Shown: piece after piece, positions 53,959 through 62,476 of the stretch | Layout: each line of letters opens with the position of its first letter | Numbering within the stretch: the first letter of the stretch is position 1 | Origin: Clostridium cylindrosporum DSM 605 | GTDB taxonomy: Bacteria > Bacillota > Clostridia > Clostridiales > Caloramatoraceae | Length of the DNA: 64,000 bases | Assembly (NCBI RefSeq): GCF_001047375.1 | Contig: NZ_LFVU01000028.1 | Coordinates: forward strand, 372,001 to 436,000 | Reading direction: 5' to 3' | The notes under the pieces: generated by a model | What the model was told of the DNA's origin: nothing | What the model saw: the letters and a program-made list of their open reading frames with translations, nothing else | The model's database searches: none | Program-made: the position numbers and the translations under genes

Positions 53959-53987
53959 TTGACAAGATATTTTTATAGTACTATACT
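53959..53987 (+). promoter_or_regulatory. Promoter of the ABC transporter-amidohydrolase operon
   Basis: TTGACA (53959-53964), 17-bp spacer, TATACT (53982-53987). A perfect 12-bp palindrome TATAGTACTATA (53974-53985) overlaps the -10, a placement typical for a repressor operator. Transcription would start near 53994. The promoter is seen; repression is inference. Confidence 0.78.
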
Positions 53988-54060
53988 AAACACAACAGCA
54001 TTCCATATAATACCTATAACTTTACTAGGAATTATTTATTATTTTTAGGAGGAATCATTT

Positions 54061-55062
54061 ATGAAGAAGAAATTATTAAAATTCATAACAATTACTACTT
54101 TACTTAGCGTAGGTTTAGTAGGATGTGGGAAGGAAGAAAAAGCTTCACCTACTAATGCCAATACAACTACGAAGAAAAACTTAGTTGTACGTATTGGTCA
54201 TCAACCTGGTCATCTTCAACCAATACTCGCTGAAAAATTTGGCTACTTTAAAGAGGAATTCGAAAAGGACAATATTAAAATTGAATTAAAAGAATTTGCA
54301 GCTGGTCCACCTATAATTGAGGCTTTTGCCGCTGGAGAACTTGATCTAGGACTTACTGGAGATCAACCTGCCCTTCAGGGAAAAGCTAATAACATAGATT
54401 TAAAAGCCATTGCATCCTATGGTGCGACAGAATCTGGCAATGCACTAATTGCAGCTAAGGGCTCTAAAGTGGAAAAAATCAAAGACCTAAAAGGTAAAAA
54501 AGTAGGAGTAACTATTGGTAGCGTTGCACACCAACTAATACTAATACAATTAGAATCTGTAGGTTTAAAGCAATCTGATATTAAGCTAGTTAATCTTTCT
54601 CCTGGAGATATTTATACATCTATTGTTTCAAAGAATATAGATGCTGCTGTCACTTGGGAACCAAATATCTCCAAAGCGGTATCCTCCGGTGCTGCTAAGA
54701 TTATTGCAGATGGTACAGGCTATAAATATAACGTAAACATTATTGTAGGCAATAATAAATTTTTAAAGGAAAATCCAGATATTACAGCTAGAATTTTAAA
54801 AGTATTTAATAAAACTGTTGATTGGGCTGATAAAAATCCAGATGAGGCTATAGATATAATAGCTAAAGAAGCTGGTCTTGATAAATCTGCTTTTGATGCA
54901 AGTTTTAAAAAATTCAGTAGAGATTTACCCCTTGATAAAAAACGTATTGATTCAATTGAACAAACTGCAAAATATTTAAAGAAAAATAATATAATTCGTA
55001 CTGATATAAATGTTAATGACTTTATTGATACTTCATATCTTGAAGCAGCAGGTATTAAATAA
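54061..55062 (+). CDS. Nitrate/sulfonate/taurine-type ABC transporter, substrate-binding lipoprotein
   Basis: 333-aa SsuA/TauA/THI5-like binding protein. Signal peptide with lipobox LVGC (Cys22), then VRIGHQPGHLQPILAEKFGYF, AAGPPIIEAFAAGELDLGLTGDQPAL, LKGKKVGVTIGSVAHQLI, VTWEPNISKAV. These match periplasmic-type receptors for aliphatic sulfonates, nitrate or thiamine precursors; ligand not predictable. Shine-Dalgarno AGGAGGA. First gene of a four-gene operon ending at 58329. Confidence 0.9.
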   Translation: MKKKLLKFITITTLLSVGLVGCGKEEKASPTNANTTTKKNLVVRIGHQPGHLQPILAEKFGYFKEEFEKDNIKIELKEFAAGPPIIEAFAAGELDLGLTGDQPALQGKANNIDLKAIASYGATESGNALIAAKGSKVEKIKDLKGKKVGVTIGSVAHQLILIQLESVGLKQSDIKLVNLSPGDIYTSIVSKNIDAAVTWEPNISKAVSSGAAKIIADGTGYKYNVNIIVGNNKFLKENPDITARILKVFNKTVDWADKNPDEAIDIIAKEAGLDKSAFDASFKKFSRDLPLDKKRIDSIEQTAKYLKKNNIIRTDINVNDFIDTSYLEAAGIK

Positions 55063-55089
55063 TAAATTTACTTAAAAGGATGATGAAAA

Positions 55090-55872
55090 ATGTTTAAAAA
55101 TAAAAGTCTCATTAAAACCTTTAACTTCATACTAGCCTCTGCAACCCCTATACTCCTTGTTGCTATATGGCAAATACTTTCATCAAAGGGCATTATAAAT
55201 CAATCTATAATGCCCGCTCCTTCAATAATCCTTAGAAATTTCATTGAAATGATTAAAACTGGTGAACTTGAAGGACATCTTGCAATTAGTGCAGTTCGTG
55301 TAATAAAAGGCTTTACAGTTGGTGCTTCTCTTGGCATTATTTTTGGTATTTTAATCGGATTATTCAAAAAAATTGATACAGCAACAACCTTTCTCATAGG
55401 AATTTTAAGACCTATTCCAAATATAGCATGGATACCAATGTTAATTTTATGGATGGGTATTGATGAAGGTTCAAAGGTAAGTGTAATTGCAATTGGGAGT
55501 TTTTGGCCTATTTTAATTAATACAATTCATGGGATAAAAAGTACTGATAAAAAACTCTTAGAAGTTGCTTATATACTTGAGAAAAGTAACATTGAAGTAT
55601 TAACAAAGATTGTATTTCCAGCCGCACTTCCTGCTATATTTACAGGAGTTAGACTAGGGGTTAGTACTTCATGGATGTGTGTAGTTGGTGCAGAAATGAT
55701 TGCTGCATCAAAGGGTATTGGATATTTAATTATGTTTGCAAGAGAACTTTCCCAACCTGATATTATGCTTGTTGGTGTATTTTCAATTGGATTTATTGGT
55801 TTATTAATAGATGTTGTTCTAATAAATTTACAACGTAGAGTTTTAAAGTGGAATTTTGAGCATGGAAGGTAA
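55090..55872 (+). CDS. Nitrate/sulfonate/taurine-type ABC transporter, permease
   Basis: 260-aa SsuC/TauC-like permease with about six membrane segments. The coupling loop KKLLEVAYILEKSNIEVLTKIV, PAALPAIFTGVRLGVSTSWM and the C-terminal GYLIMFARELSQPDIMLVGV are characteristic. Second gene, 27 bp after the binding protein; Shine-Dalgarno AAAGGATG. Confidence 0.92.
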   Translation: MFKNKSLIKTFNFILASATPILLVAIWQILSSKGIINQSIMPAPSIILRNFIEMIKTGELEGHLAISAVRVIKGFTVGASLGIIFGILIGLFKKIDTATTFLIGILRPIPNIAWIPMLILWMGIDEGSKVSVIAIGSFWPILINTIHGIKSTDKKLLEVAYILEKSNIEVLTKIVFPAALPAIFTGVRLGVSTSWMCVVGAEMIAASKGIGYLIMFARELSQPDIMLVGVFSIGFIGLLIDVVLINLQRRVLKWNFEHGR

Positions 55873-55883
55873 AGGAGATTAAT

Positions 55884-56675
55884 ATGGTAAATAAATTAAC
55901 CTTAGGAAAAGCTATAAATATTAAAAATGTTATAAAAAAATTCCAAATAAGTACTGGTGAGGTAGAGGCAATTTCAAAAACTAGCTTACAGGTTAAAGAA
56001 GGTGAATTTGTAAGTATAGTTGGCTCAAGTGGTTGTGGAAAAAGTACTTTATTAAAAATGATTGTAGCCCTAGAAAAACCTACTGAAGGAGAAATTTATT
56101 TAGATGATAAGAAAATAGCTAAGCCAAGCATATCATGCGGAATGATCTTTCAAGAATCTCGCCTATTTCCTTGGCTTACAGTTGAGGAAAATATTGAATT
56201 TGGTTTTTCTAAAAAAATTTCAAGGTCTGAAAAGAAAAAAGTTATAGAACATCATATAGATTTAGTAGGTTTAAAGGGGTTTGAGAAAGCGTTTCCTCAT
56301 CAATTATCTGGGGGAATGCAGCAACGAGTTAGCATAGCAAGAACCCTAGTTAATAGACCAGGGGTGCTACTCCTAGATGAACCCTTTGGTGCTTTAGATG
56401 CTCTTACTCGTATTAATATGCAAAACGAACTTCTTCGTATATGGGATAATGAAAAAAATACTATGGTTCTAGTAACTCATGATATTGATGAAGCAATTTA
56501 CCTAGGTGATCGTGTTGTAGTAATGTCTAGTAGACCTGGGACAATAAAAAAAATAGTAAATGTTGACCTTCCAAGACCCCGTGATAGAAGTAGTGCTGAT
56601 TTTATTAGAATTAGAAAAGAAATCTATAAGGAATTTTTCTATGTAGATGAAGTAGATATTGATTATTACCTATAA
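55884..56675 (+). CDS. Nitrate/sulfonate/taurine-type ABC transporter, ATP-binding protein
   Basis: 263-aa SsuB/TauB-like ATPase. Walker A GSSGCGKST, Q-loop MIFQESRLFPWLTVEENI, signature LSGGMQQRVSIARTL, Walker B DEPFGALDALTR, switch VTHDIDEAIYLGDRVVVM, which continues into the family's SSRPGTIKKI phrase. Starts 11 bp after the permease stop behind AAGGAG. Confidence 0.95.
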   Translation: MVNKLTLGKAINIKNVIKKFQISTGEVEAISKTSLQVKEGEFVSIVGSSGCGKSTLLKMIVALEKPTEGEIYLDDKKIAKPSISCGMIFQESRLFPWLTVEENIEFGFSKKISRSEKKKVIEHHIDLVGLKGFEKAFPHQLSGGMQQRVSIARTLVNRPGVLLLDEPFGALDALTRINMQNELLRIWDNEKNTMVLVTHDIDEAIYLGDRVVVMSSRPGTIKKIVNVDLPRPRDRSSADFIRIRKEIYKEFFYVDEVDIDYYL

Positions 56676-56697
56676 TTAAATTTAAGGAGATAATATA

Positions 56698-58329
56698 ATG
56701 AATGATAAAATAATTGCAAGTAAGGTTTTAATAAATGGTCATATAATTACTATGGAGGAAGAAAGTACAAGTAATACGTCTATTGCAATCCTAGATGATA
56801 CAATAATCGCAATAACTTCAGATAAAAAAATAAATGAATACATATCACAGGATACAGAAGTAATTGACCTAAAGGGAAAAACTGTTTTACCTGGACTAAT
56901 TGATCCTCATGGTCACTTTTCATTTGTAGCTGTTTCAAGAAAAGCTTATATAAATGCAAGTTGCTATCCTATTGGTGATATTAAAAATATTTCTGACTTA
57001 CAAAATAAATTAAAGGATTATGTTAAAAATGACAATAGTAATGATCCAGTTATTGCTATTGAATTTGACGATACTTTAATCGATGAATATAGAATGCCTA
57101 CAGCTTCAGACCTCGATATAGTTAGTACAACAAGACCTGTGTTTGTACTTCATGTTTCAGCCCATATGCTCTCAGCTAATACCTATGCTATAGAAGAGGC
57201 TGGAATTATAGATAATAGCTTTAATCCTGAAGGTGGTAGAGTTTACTATGAAAATGGAAAGGCGGTTGGAATCTTTGAGGAAGCATCAGCAATGGCTCCT
57301 TTTTCAAAGACTTTATTCAACACTTTAAAGTTTACAAGGGACTTAGGCTATTTAAGAGATGCATCCAACTACTATCTTTCTAAGGGAATAACAACAGTAT
57401 GTGAAGGAGAATCAAACCTTAAAACCTCCCTACTTCTTGAAAATGCAGTTGATAATGATATCATCAAAAACAGGGTTATTCTATGTCCTCACATTGAATC
57501 TCTTAGCTCCACTCCATTTGAAATCAACTATAAAGATTCATTAAAAATTATTGATGGCCCAATAAAACTTTTTATGGATGGAAGTATTCAAGCTTATACA
57601 GCTTATTTATCTAAGCCATATGAAAAACAACATCCAACAAGACCTAAACCAATTGATTATCTTGGATTCCCAACACTTACAAAGGAGCAACTTAAGAAAA
57701 GCCTAGAAAATGTCCTAGAGATCAATAAACAGTTTGCTATTCATTGTAATGGCGATGCTGCTTTAGATGATGTTATTGAAATATATCAAGAGGTCTTTGA
57801 TGAAAACAAAAGAGATAAAAGAAGCCTTATTATCCACTGCCAAACAGCTAGAGATGATCAGTTAGATAAAATGAAGGAAATAGGCTTATACCCTTCCTTT
57901 TTCCCTGCTCATATTTATGTATGGGGTGATAGACATTATAATACTTTCCTTGGACATGAGAGGGGTAGTAGAATTAACCCTGTTGGTTCAGCACTTAATA
58001 AGGGATTAATATATTCTCTTCATAATGATGCTCCTGTAACAAACCCTGACCCTTTGAAACTTGTTTGGAATGCATCAAGTAGAGTAACTTCTAGTAATAA
58101 AATCCTTGGTAAAGACCAAAGGATAAGTGTATATGATGCATTAAAGGGAGTTACAATTTACGCAGCATATCAATATCACCTTGAGGATAAACTTGGAAGT
58201 TTAAAGGTAGGTAAACGTGCTGACTTAACAATTTTAGAAGAAAACCCTCTTGAAGTTCCAATCAATCATATTAAAGATATTGTTATCTCCTCTACTTGGA
58301 TTGATGGAAAAGAAATATATAGAATTTAA
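56698..58329 (+). CDS. YtcJ-type amidohydrolase (amidohydrolase family 3)
   Basis: 543-aa zinc-type amidohydrolase. Metal motif LPGLIDPHGHFSFVAV (His71, His73), later LFMDGSIQAYTAYLSKPYE, FAIHCNGDAALDDVIEIYQ, IIHCQTARDDQLDKMKEIG, LIYSLHNDAPVTNPDPLKLVW (catalytic Asp), and the C-terminal LGSLKVGKRADLTILEENPLEV. No signal peptide, so it acts in the cytoplasm, probably on what the upstream transporter brings in. Relatives hydrolyse N-acyl or N-formyl groups; the substrate is unknown. Shine-Dalgarno AAGGAG, 22 bp from the ATPase stop. Confidence 0.88.
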   Translation: MNDKIIASKVLINGHIITMEEESTSNTSIAILDDTIIAITSDKKINEYISQDTEVIDLKGKTVLPGLIDPHGHFSFVAVSRKAYINASCYPIGDIKNISDLQNKLKDYVKNDNSNDPVIAIEFDDTLIDEYRMPTASDLDIVSTTRPVFVLHVSAHMLSANTYAIEEAGIIDNSFNPEGGRVYYENGKAVGIFEEASAMAPFSKTLFNTLKFTRDLGYLRDASNYYLSKGITTVCEGESNLKTSLLLENAVDNDIIKNRVILCPHIESLSSTPFEINYKDSLKIIDGPIKLFMDGSIQAYTAYLSKPYEKQHPTRPKPIDYLGFPTLTKEQLKKSLENVLEINKQFAIHCNGDAALDDVIEIYQEVFDENKRDKRSLIIHCQTARDDQLDKMKEIGLYPSFFPAHIYVWGDRHYNTFLGHERGSRINPVGSALNKGLIYSLHNDAPVTNPDPLKLVWNASSRVTSSNKILGKDQRISVYDALKGVTIYAAYQYHLEDKLGSLKVGKRADLTILEENPLEVPINHIKDIVISSTWIDGKEIYRI

Positions 58330-58356
58330 AACTTAAACTACTACTCTTACTTTATA

Positions 58357-58399
58357 TAAAAAGCTCCTTTGCATTTACATATTATTAAGGAGCTTTTTT
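58357..58399. terminator. Bidirectional terminator between the ABC operon and mrp
   Basis: Perfect 12-bp stem AAAAAGCTCCTT / AAGGAGCTTTTT (58358-58369 with 58387-58398), T run on the plus side and TTTTTATA on the minus side. It serves both convergent units. Confidence 0.88.
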
Positions 58400-58438
58400 A
58401 ATTTGTATAATTTTTCATATCAAGTGTGTTGTACTGTT

Positions 58439-59284
58439 CTATGCTAATTTGTTTTCCTCATCTAATGACCCTAAAATATTTTTAATTATAGGATTAAATA
58501 GTTCATCTAAACTTTCTTTTGAACTTTCATAACTATTATTTGATAAGTTAGAAATACTGCTTATCATTGGTAATTCTCCAAGAAGCTTCAATTTACTTTC
58601 ATTTAAAAACTTTTCTATATTTTCTCCAGTAAATAATCTTATCTTCTTACTACAATCTGGACACTCTATATAGCTCATATTTTCTATAACGCCTAAAACC
58701 TTGATCTTCATTGATCTAGCCATATTTATAGCCTTATTAACAATCATTGAAACTAGATCCTGTGGAACAGATATCATAACAATTCCACTTATAGGAATAC
58801 TCTGCATTACAGTTAAAGCTACATCTCCTGTTCCCGGTGGCATATCAATAATTAAATAATCTAATTCTCCCCATGATACATCAGTCCAGAACTGCTTAAC
58901 CGCTCCAGCAACTACTGGTCCTCTCCATATCACAGGCTCATTTTCATCATCAATTAATAAATTTAATGATATTACCTTTATTCCATCTTCTGTTTCTACA
59001 GGTAATATATGCTCCTTTGTATTTTCTGCCTTCTTATCTTTTAGTCCAAGTAGTCTTGGTATACTAGGTCCCGTTATATCAGCGTCTAAAACTCCTACCT
59101 TAAAACCAAGTTGTCTTAATTGTTTAGAAATCATAACAGATATAGATGACTTTCCTACTCCCCCTTTACCACTCATAACTCCTATGACATTCTTGATATT
59201 ACTCATTGGATTATTTTTTATAGTGCATTCTTCTCTATCCTTACTACATCCACCACTTGATGGGCATGAATTACAATTTGACAT
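58439..59284 (-). CDS. Mrp/NBP35-family P-loop ATPase (Fe-S carrier)
   Basis: ~281-aa ATPase that binds and delivers Fe-S clusters. N-terminal cysteine motif SNCNSCPSSGGCSKDREEC (4 Cys, NBP35-like), deviant Walker A MSGKGGVGKSSISV, LDADITGPSIPRLLGL, LIIDMPPGTGDVALT, and a C-terminal CPDC pair that holds a bridging cluster in the dimer. ATG 59284 is preferred (AGAGGTG 6-7 nt upstream) over a GTG at 59293. It sits next to the rubredoxin/flavodiiron cluster and fits Fe-S maintenance. A 232-bp gap with a hairpin separates them. Confidence 0.94.
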   Translation of the reverse strand: MSNCNSCPSSGGCSKDREECTIKNNPMSNIKNVIGVMSGKGGVGKSSISVMISKQLRQLGFKVGVLDADITGPSIPRLLGLKDKKAENTKEHILPVETEDGIKVISLNLLIDDENEPVIWRGPVVAGAVKQFWTDVSWGELDYLIIDMPPGTGDVALTVMQSIPISGIVMISVPQDLVSMIVNKAINMARSMKIKVLGVIENMSYIECPDCSKKIRLFTGENIEKFLNESKLKLLGELPMISSISNLSNNSYESSKESLDELFNPIIKNILGSLDEENKLA

Positions 59285-59451
59285 AATATTCACCTCTTAT
59301 TTTTATAATACCGGTTAAATTCTAATACCCTTATATTTTATTATCAAATACTCCTAGTATATTAGGGCATTATAATTTAATTATTAACATATACCAAAAA
59401 TGCTATACAATAATTACTCAAATAAGAAAATAGAATCATTTATACACAGAC

Positions 59452-59498
59452 AATTAATAAGAGAGACTGCAACTCTTATACAGTCTCTCTTATTAATT
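59452..59498 (-). repeat. 18-bp perfect inverted repeat downstream of rubredoxin
   Basis: Arms 59452-59469 and 59481-59498 match perfectly with an 11-nt loop: GAGAGACTG / CAGTCTCTC extended by AATTAATAA/TTATTAATT. It is 18 bp past the rubredoxin stop but lacks a T run on the minus strand, so it may be a processing or stabilising hairpin rather than a clean terminator. Confidence 0.65.
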
Positions 59499-59515
59499 GT
59501 TATAATATAAGTTTT

Positions 59516-59677
59516 TTATTCAACTTTTTTAAAGTCATCCTTTATAACTCCACATAAAGGACATACCCAGTCATCTGGAATATCTTCAAACTTAGTTCCT
59601 GGAGCTATTCCTCCATCTGGATCTCCAAATTCAGGGTCGTATACATAATCACACACTATACATACATATTTATCCAT
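59516..59677 (-). CDS. Rubredoxin
   Basis: 53-aa one-iron electron carrier, too short for many ORF finders. Cys6/Cys9 ([12 protein letters not shown]) and Cys39/Cys42 (WVCPLCGV) hold the Fe(SCys)4 centre, with the invariant [11 protein letters not shown] between. Shine-Dalgarno GGAGAG, ATG start. Last gene of the cluster, directly downstream of the flavodiiron protein, to which it should pass electrons from the reductase at the other end. Confidence 0.97.
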   Translation of the reverse strand: MDKYVCIVCDYVYDPEFGDPDGGIAPGTKFEDIPDDWVCPLCGVIKDDFKKVE

Positions 59678-59742
59678 AATAATCTCTCCTTAAAATTTAT
59701 TTTATTAAGTGGCTTTATAAATAAAATTTATCTTTATAAAGC

Positions 59743-60933
59743 TTACTTAATTTTTTCTCCAAAGTTTCTTCCAAAATCTCTACATCTATCTAATCCAGCC
59801 TCACCTGGAATCCATTCTTCTCTTATGCCTTCATTTACAACTTCAAGTCCTGCTTTAGTAAGCTCTTCTGTAATTAACCTAACTGATTCTCCACTCCATC
59901 CATAACTACCAAATGCAGCCGCTTTTTTCTCCTTAAATCCAAGTCCCTTTATCATCTCAAGTATTGCAGCTGTTGAGGAAAGTATTCCTTTGTTTATTGT
60001 TGAAGATCCTATAAGTATAGCTTTAGACTTAAATACCTCAGTTACAATATCATTTTTATCATATTTTGATGAGCTTAATATCTTTATAGTAGTATTCGCT
60101 TCAATTTCTTTTAATCCTTCTGCAATTGTTTCAGCCATTCTTCTAGTGCTATTCCACATAGTATCATATATAATTGTAACCTGATCTTCTTTATAGTTTT
60201 TTGACCACTCTAAGTAGGTCTTTATAATTTCACTTGGATTATCTCTCCATATAATACCATGCCCTGGACAAATCATGTTTATTGGTAGCCCAAGACTTAA
60301 TAGCTCTTCTATTTTCTTTTTTACCAGTGGATTAAAAGGAGTCAATATATTAGTATAATACTTCATCGCCTCATATAATAACCCTTCACTATCAACCTTA
60401 TCACTATACATTAATTCTGAAGCAAAGTGCTGCCCGAATGCATCACTACTGAATAAGATATTTTCCCCTGTTAAATATGTAAACATACTATCAGGCCAGT
60501 GAAGCATTTTGGCTTCAATAAACATTAATTTATTTTTCCCGATTTCCAATGTGTCTCCTGTTTTAACCTCAACAAAATTCCAATCCTGATGATAATGAGC
60601 TTTTAATAGCTTTGCACATGTTTTCGTACAGTAAATAGGAGTATTCGGTATTAATCTCATAAGTTCAGGTAATGCTCCACTATGATCTATTTCTGAATGG
60701 TTAGCAACAATAAAATCTATTTTCTTTAAGTCAATTTCCTTTTCTAAGTTAGCAATAAACTCCTTAGTAAATGCTTGCCATACCGTATCGATAAGTACAG
60801 TCTTTTCATCTTTAATTAAGTATGAATTGTAGGAAGACCCTCTATGGGTAGAGTACTCTTCACCATGAAACTTCCTTAGTTCCCAATCCATTTTCCCAAC
60901 CCAGGTAACTGTGTTGTTAATTTTAAAAGACAT
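59743..60933 (-). CDS. Flavodiiron protein (O2/NO reductase)
   Basis: 396-aa A-type flavodiiron protein. The N-terminal metallo-beta-lactamase-like domain keeps the di-iron ligands: His79, Glu81, Asp83, His84 in HSEIDHSG, a His in MLHWPDSMF, an Asp in FSSDAFGQHF, and a His in CPGHGIIW. The C-terminal flavodoxin domain (~255-396) has YDTMWNSTRRMAE and GSSTINKGILSSTAA. It reduces O2 to water and/or NO to N2O with electrons from rubredoxin. ATG 60933 (AAGGTGA) is preferred to an upstream in-frame codon. 15 bp after RIC. Confidence 0.96.
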   Translation of the reverse strand: MSFKINNTVTWVGKMDWELRKFHGEEYSTHRGSSYNSYLIKDEKTVLIDTVWQAFTKEFIANLEKEIDLKKIDFIVANHSEIDHSGALPELMRLIPNTPIYCTKTCAKLLKAHYHQDWNFVEVKTGDTLEIGKNKLMFIEAKMLHWPDSMFTYLTGENILFSSDAFGQHFASELMYSDKVDSEGLLYEAMKYYTNILTPFNPLVKKKIEELLSLGLPINMICPGHGIIWRDNPSEIIKTYLEWSKNYKEDQVTIIYDTMWNSTRRMAETIAEGLKEIEANTTIKILSSSKYDKNDIVTEVFKSKAILIGSSTINKGILSSTAAILEMIKGLGFKEKKAAAFGSYGWSGESVRLITEELTKAGLEVVNEGIREEWIPGEAGLDRCRDFGRNFGEKIK

Positions 60934-60947
60934 AAGTATCACCTTTC

Positions 60948-61646
60948 TTAACTATATTTTTTAAATAAAATATTATTCTCAAGATGTATATGCTGAAATA
61001 TATCCTCCTCTAACTCTTGAAGCTTTTCATAGGTTAACTGGAAGCTTCTACATCCATCTTTAGGTGCAATATAGTGTCCTGTTACTTCTCTTAATTCTTT
61101 TATTATGTCACCTGCTCCTACGTGTTCTCTTTCTAGTTCTTCAATTAGATTTGATATATCCCTTTTTATGTCACTATTCTTATCTTTCTCGTATTTCTTT
61201 ATATTAGGAAATAAAATTGTCTCTTCTTTTATTAAATGTCCCTCAAGTTCTGTTTTTAGACTATTAAATAGTTTATGTACCTTATATAGTTCGTCGTGAC
61301 TTTTCCCGTGAACCTTTAGTATTTTCAATGTAAGTTCACTTAATTTAGGTAATTCTTCATTTAAGTATCTATGATGTTTTCCTTCTATATAATCTGCAAG
61401 CTTACTTGGATCTTCATTTACCCAATCTGTAAACTCTTCATTTCTTTCTAGAAATTCTTTATATCTTTCATTTAATAGGTTAACTATGTCATTTTCATTA
61501 AGTTTTTTTTCATTTATGGCCTCTTTTAAGGGTCTATTGCCTCCACAGCAAAAGTCTATCCTGTATTCTAAAAATAAATTACTCGCACCTGGAAAAATAC
61601 TAACAATATCTCCTATATTATCTGATGAATTAAACTTATTAATCAT
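60948..61646 (-). CDS. RIC/ScdA-type iron-sulfur repair protein
   Basis: 232-aa di-iron protein that restores Fe-S clusters damaged by NO or peroxide. Domain order is diagnostic: N-terminal DUF542/ScdA_N (IVSIFPGASNLFLEYRIDFCCGG with Cys33-Cys34), then hemerythrin-like helices with HHRYLNEELPKLSEL, HGKSHDELYKVHKLF, HLIKEETILFPNI, EHVGAGDIIKELR and HIHLENNILFK supplying His/Glu ligands. Shine-Dalgarno AGGAGGA. Upstream of the flavodiiron gene. Confidence 0.95.
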   Translation of the reverse strand: MINKFNSSDNIGDIVSIFPGASNLFLEYRIDFCCGGNRPLKEAINEKKLNENDIVNLLNERYKEFLERNEEFTDWVNEDPSKLADYIEGKHHRYLNEELPKLSELTLKILKVHGKSHDELYKVHKLFNSLKTELEGHLIKEETILFPNIKKYEKDKNSDIKRDISNLIEELEREHVGAGDIIKELREVTGHYIAPKDGCRSFQLTYEKLQELEEDIFQHIHLENNILFKKYS

Positions 61647-61700
61647 ACAATTCCTCCTAAAGCTTAAACTATTCTATTATAACTACATATCTTAGTTTAT

Positions 61701-62117
61701 TTATAAAGATTTTACCTTTGGATATAGATGAGTATCTTCCTTAGAAATACGACTTTCTAATAATTTTATTATTTCTTTACTTTCCTTTGAAAATTCTTCT
61801 ATATTATTTAGTATTTTAGTTTTAGTATTAAACTTACTTTTATAATTTTTGAAACCTGAATTAATATTTCCCATTTCATAACTATATTGTTTTGCAATCT
61901 CTTTCAACTTGTCTTCCTTACTATTAATAAGTTCTGGATATAAAAACTTATCCTCAAGACTCATATGAATACTTAACTTTCCTGCAAGTATATTTAAATC
62001 CTTTACTAAAACATCTATATTTTCTTCCAAGTTATTTGAATTTATATTAACCTTAATTTTAGATGCTAATTCCTTTATCTCTTCATGTTGTCTTTCCAAA
62101 TTATTTATATTTACCAT
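61701..62117 (-). CDS. Hemerythrin-like domain protein
   Basis: ~138-aa four-helix protein. Candidate iron ligands: RQHEEIKEL (His/Glu), HMSLEDKFLYPELI (His/Glu/Asp) and SKEDTHLYPKV (His). A shorter relative of the hemerythrin part of RIC. It may bind O2 or NO or donate iron. ATG 62117 behind GGGGG. An upstream gap of 121 bp could hold a second promoter. Family call is good, function open. Confidence 0.82.
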   Translation of the reverse strand: MVNINNLERQHEEIKELASKIKVNINSNNLEENIDVLVKDLNILAGKLSIHMSLEDKFLYPELINSKEDKLKEIAKQYSYEMGNINSGFKNYKSKFNTKTKILNNIEEFSKESKEIIKLLESRISKEDTHLYPKVKSL

Positions 62118-62238
62118 ATTAACTTCCCCCAATGTTTATTAAATACTTATATACATATATCTTCATGTAGCATAATTTAATTATAATTATTTTCATATGA
62201 ATGTATGTGATTTAAAACACAAGGGAATACACTTGGTT

Positions 62239-62457
62239 CTATATCATACTTTTTATTTTCTCATACAATTCCTCAGATGTATCAGCTTGTATTAATTCAT
62301 CATTTACTAAAGCATAAGGACCTACGGAACAGTCACCACAGTACCCTAAACAAGGTTCCGATGATACGTTAGCCCCACTAAAATTTTCTTTTAGTTTTTT
62401 CATTACATCCTCTGTTCCAAAATTAAAGTTATTTTCACAAAATTTTATTTCTGACAT
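62239..62457 (-). CDS. DUF1450 (YuzB-like) small cysteine protein
   Basis: 72 aa with four cysteines: Cys7 (KFCEN) and CLGYCGDCSVGPYAL (Cys36, 40, 43), spacing like a thioredoxin-fold 2Fe-2S ferredoxin. Family members are of unknown function and common in Firmicutes. Shine-Dalgarno TGGAGG. It follows the reductase gene by 19 bp, so the pair is coupled, and it could serve as an extra electron carrier; that is inference. Confidence 0.85.
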   Translation of the reverse strand: MSEIKFCENNFNFGTEDVMKKLKENFSGANVSSEPCLGYCGDCSVGPYALVNDELIQADTSEELYEKIKSMI

Positions 62458-62476
62458 AGTATTACCTCCAAAATAG

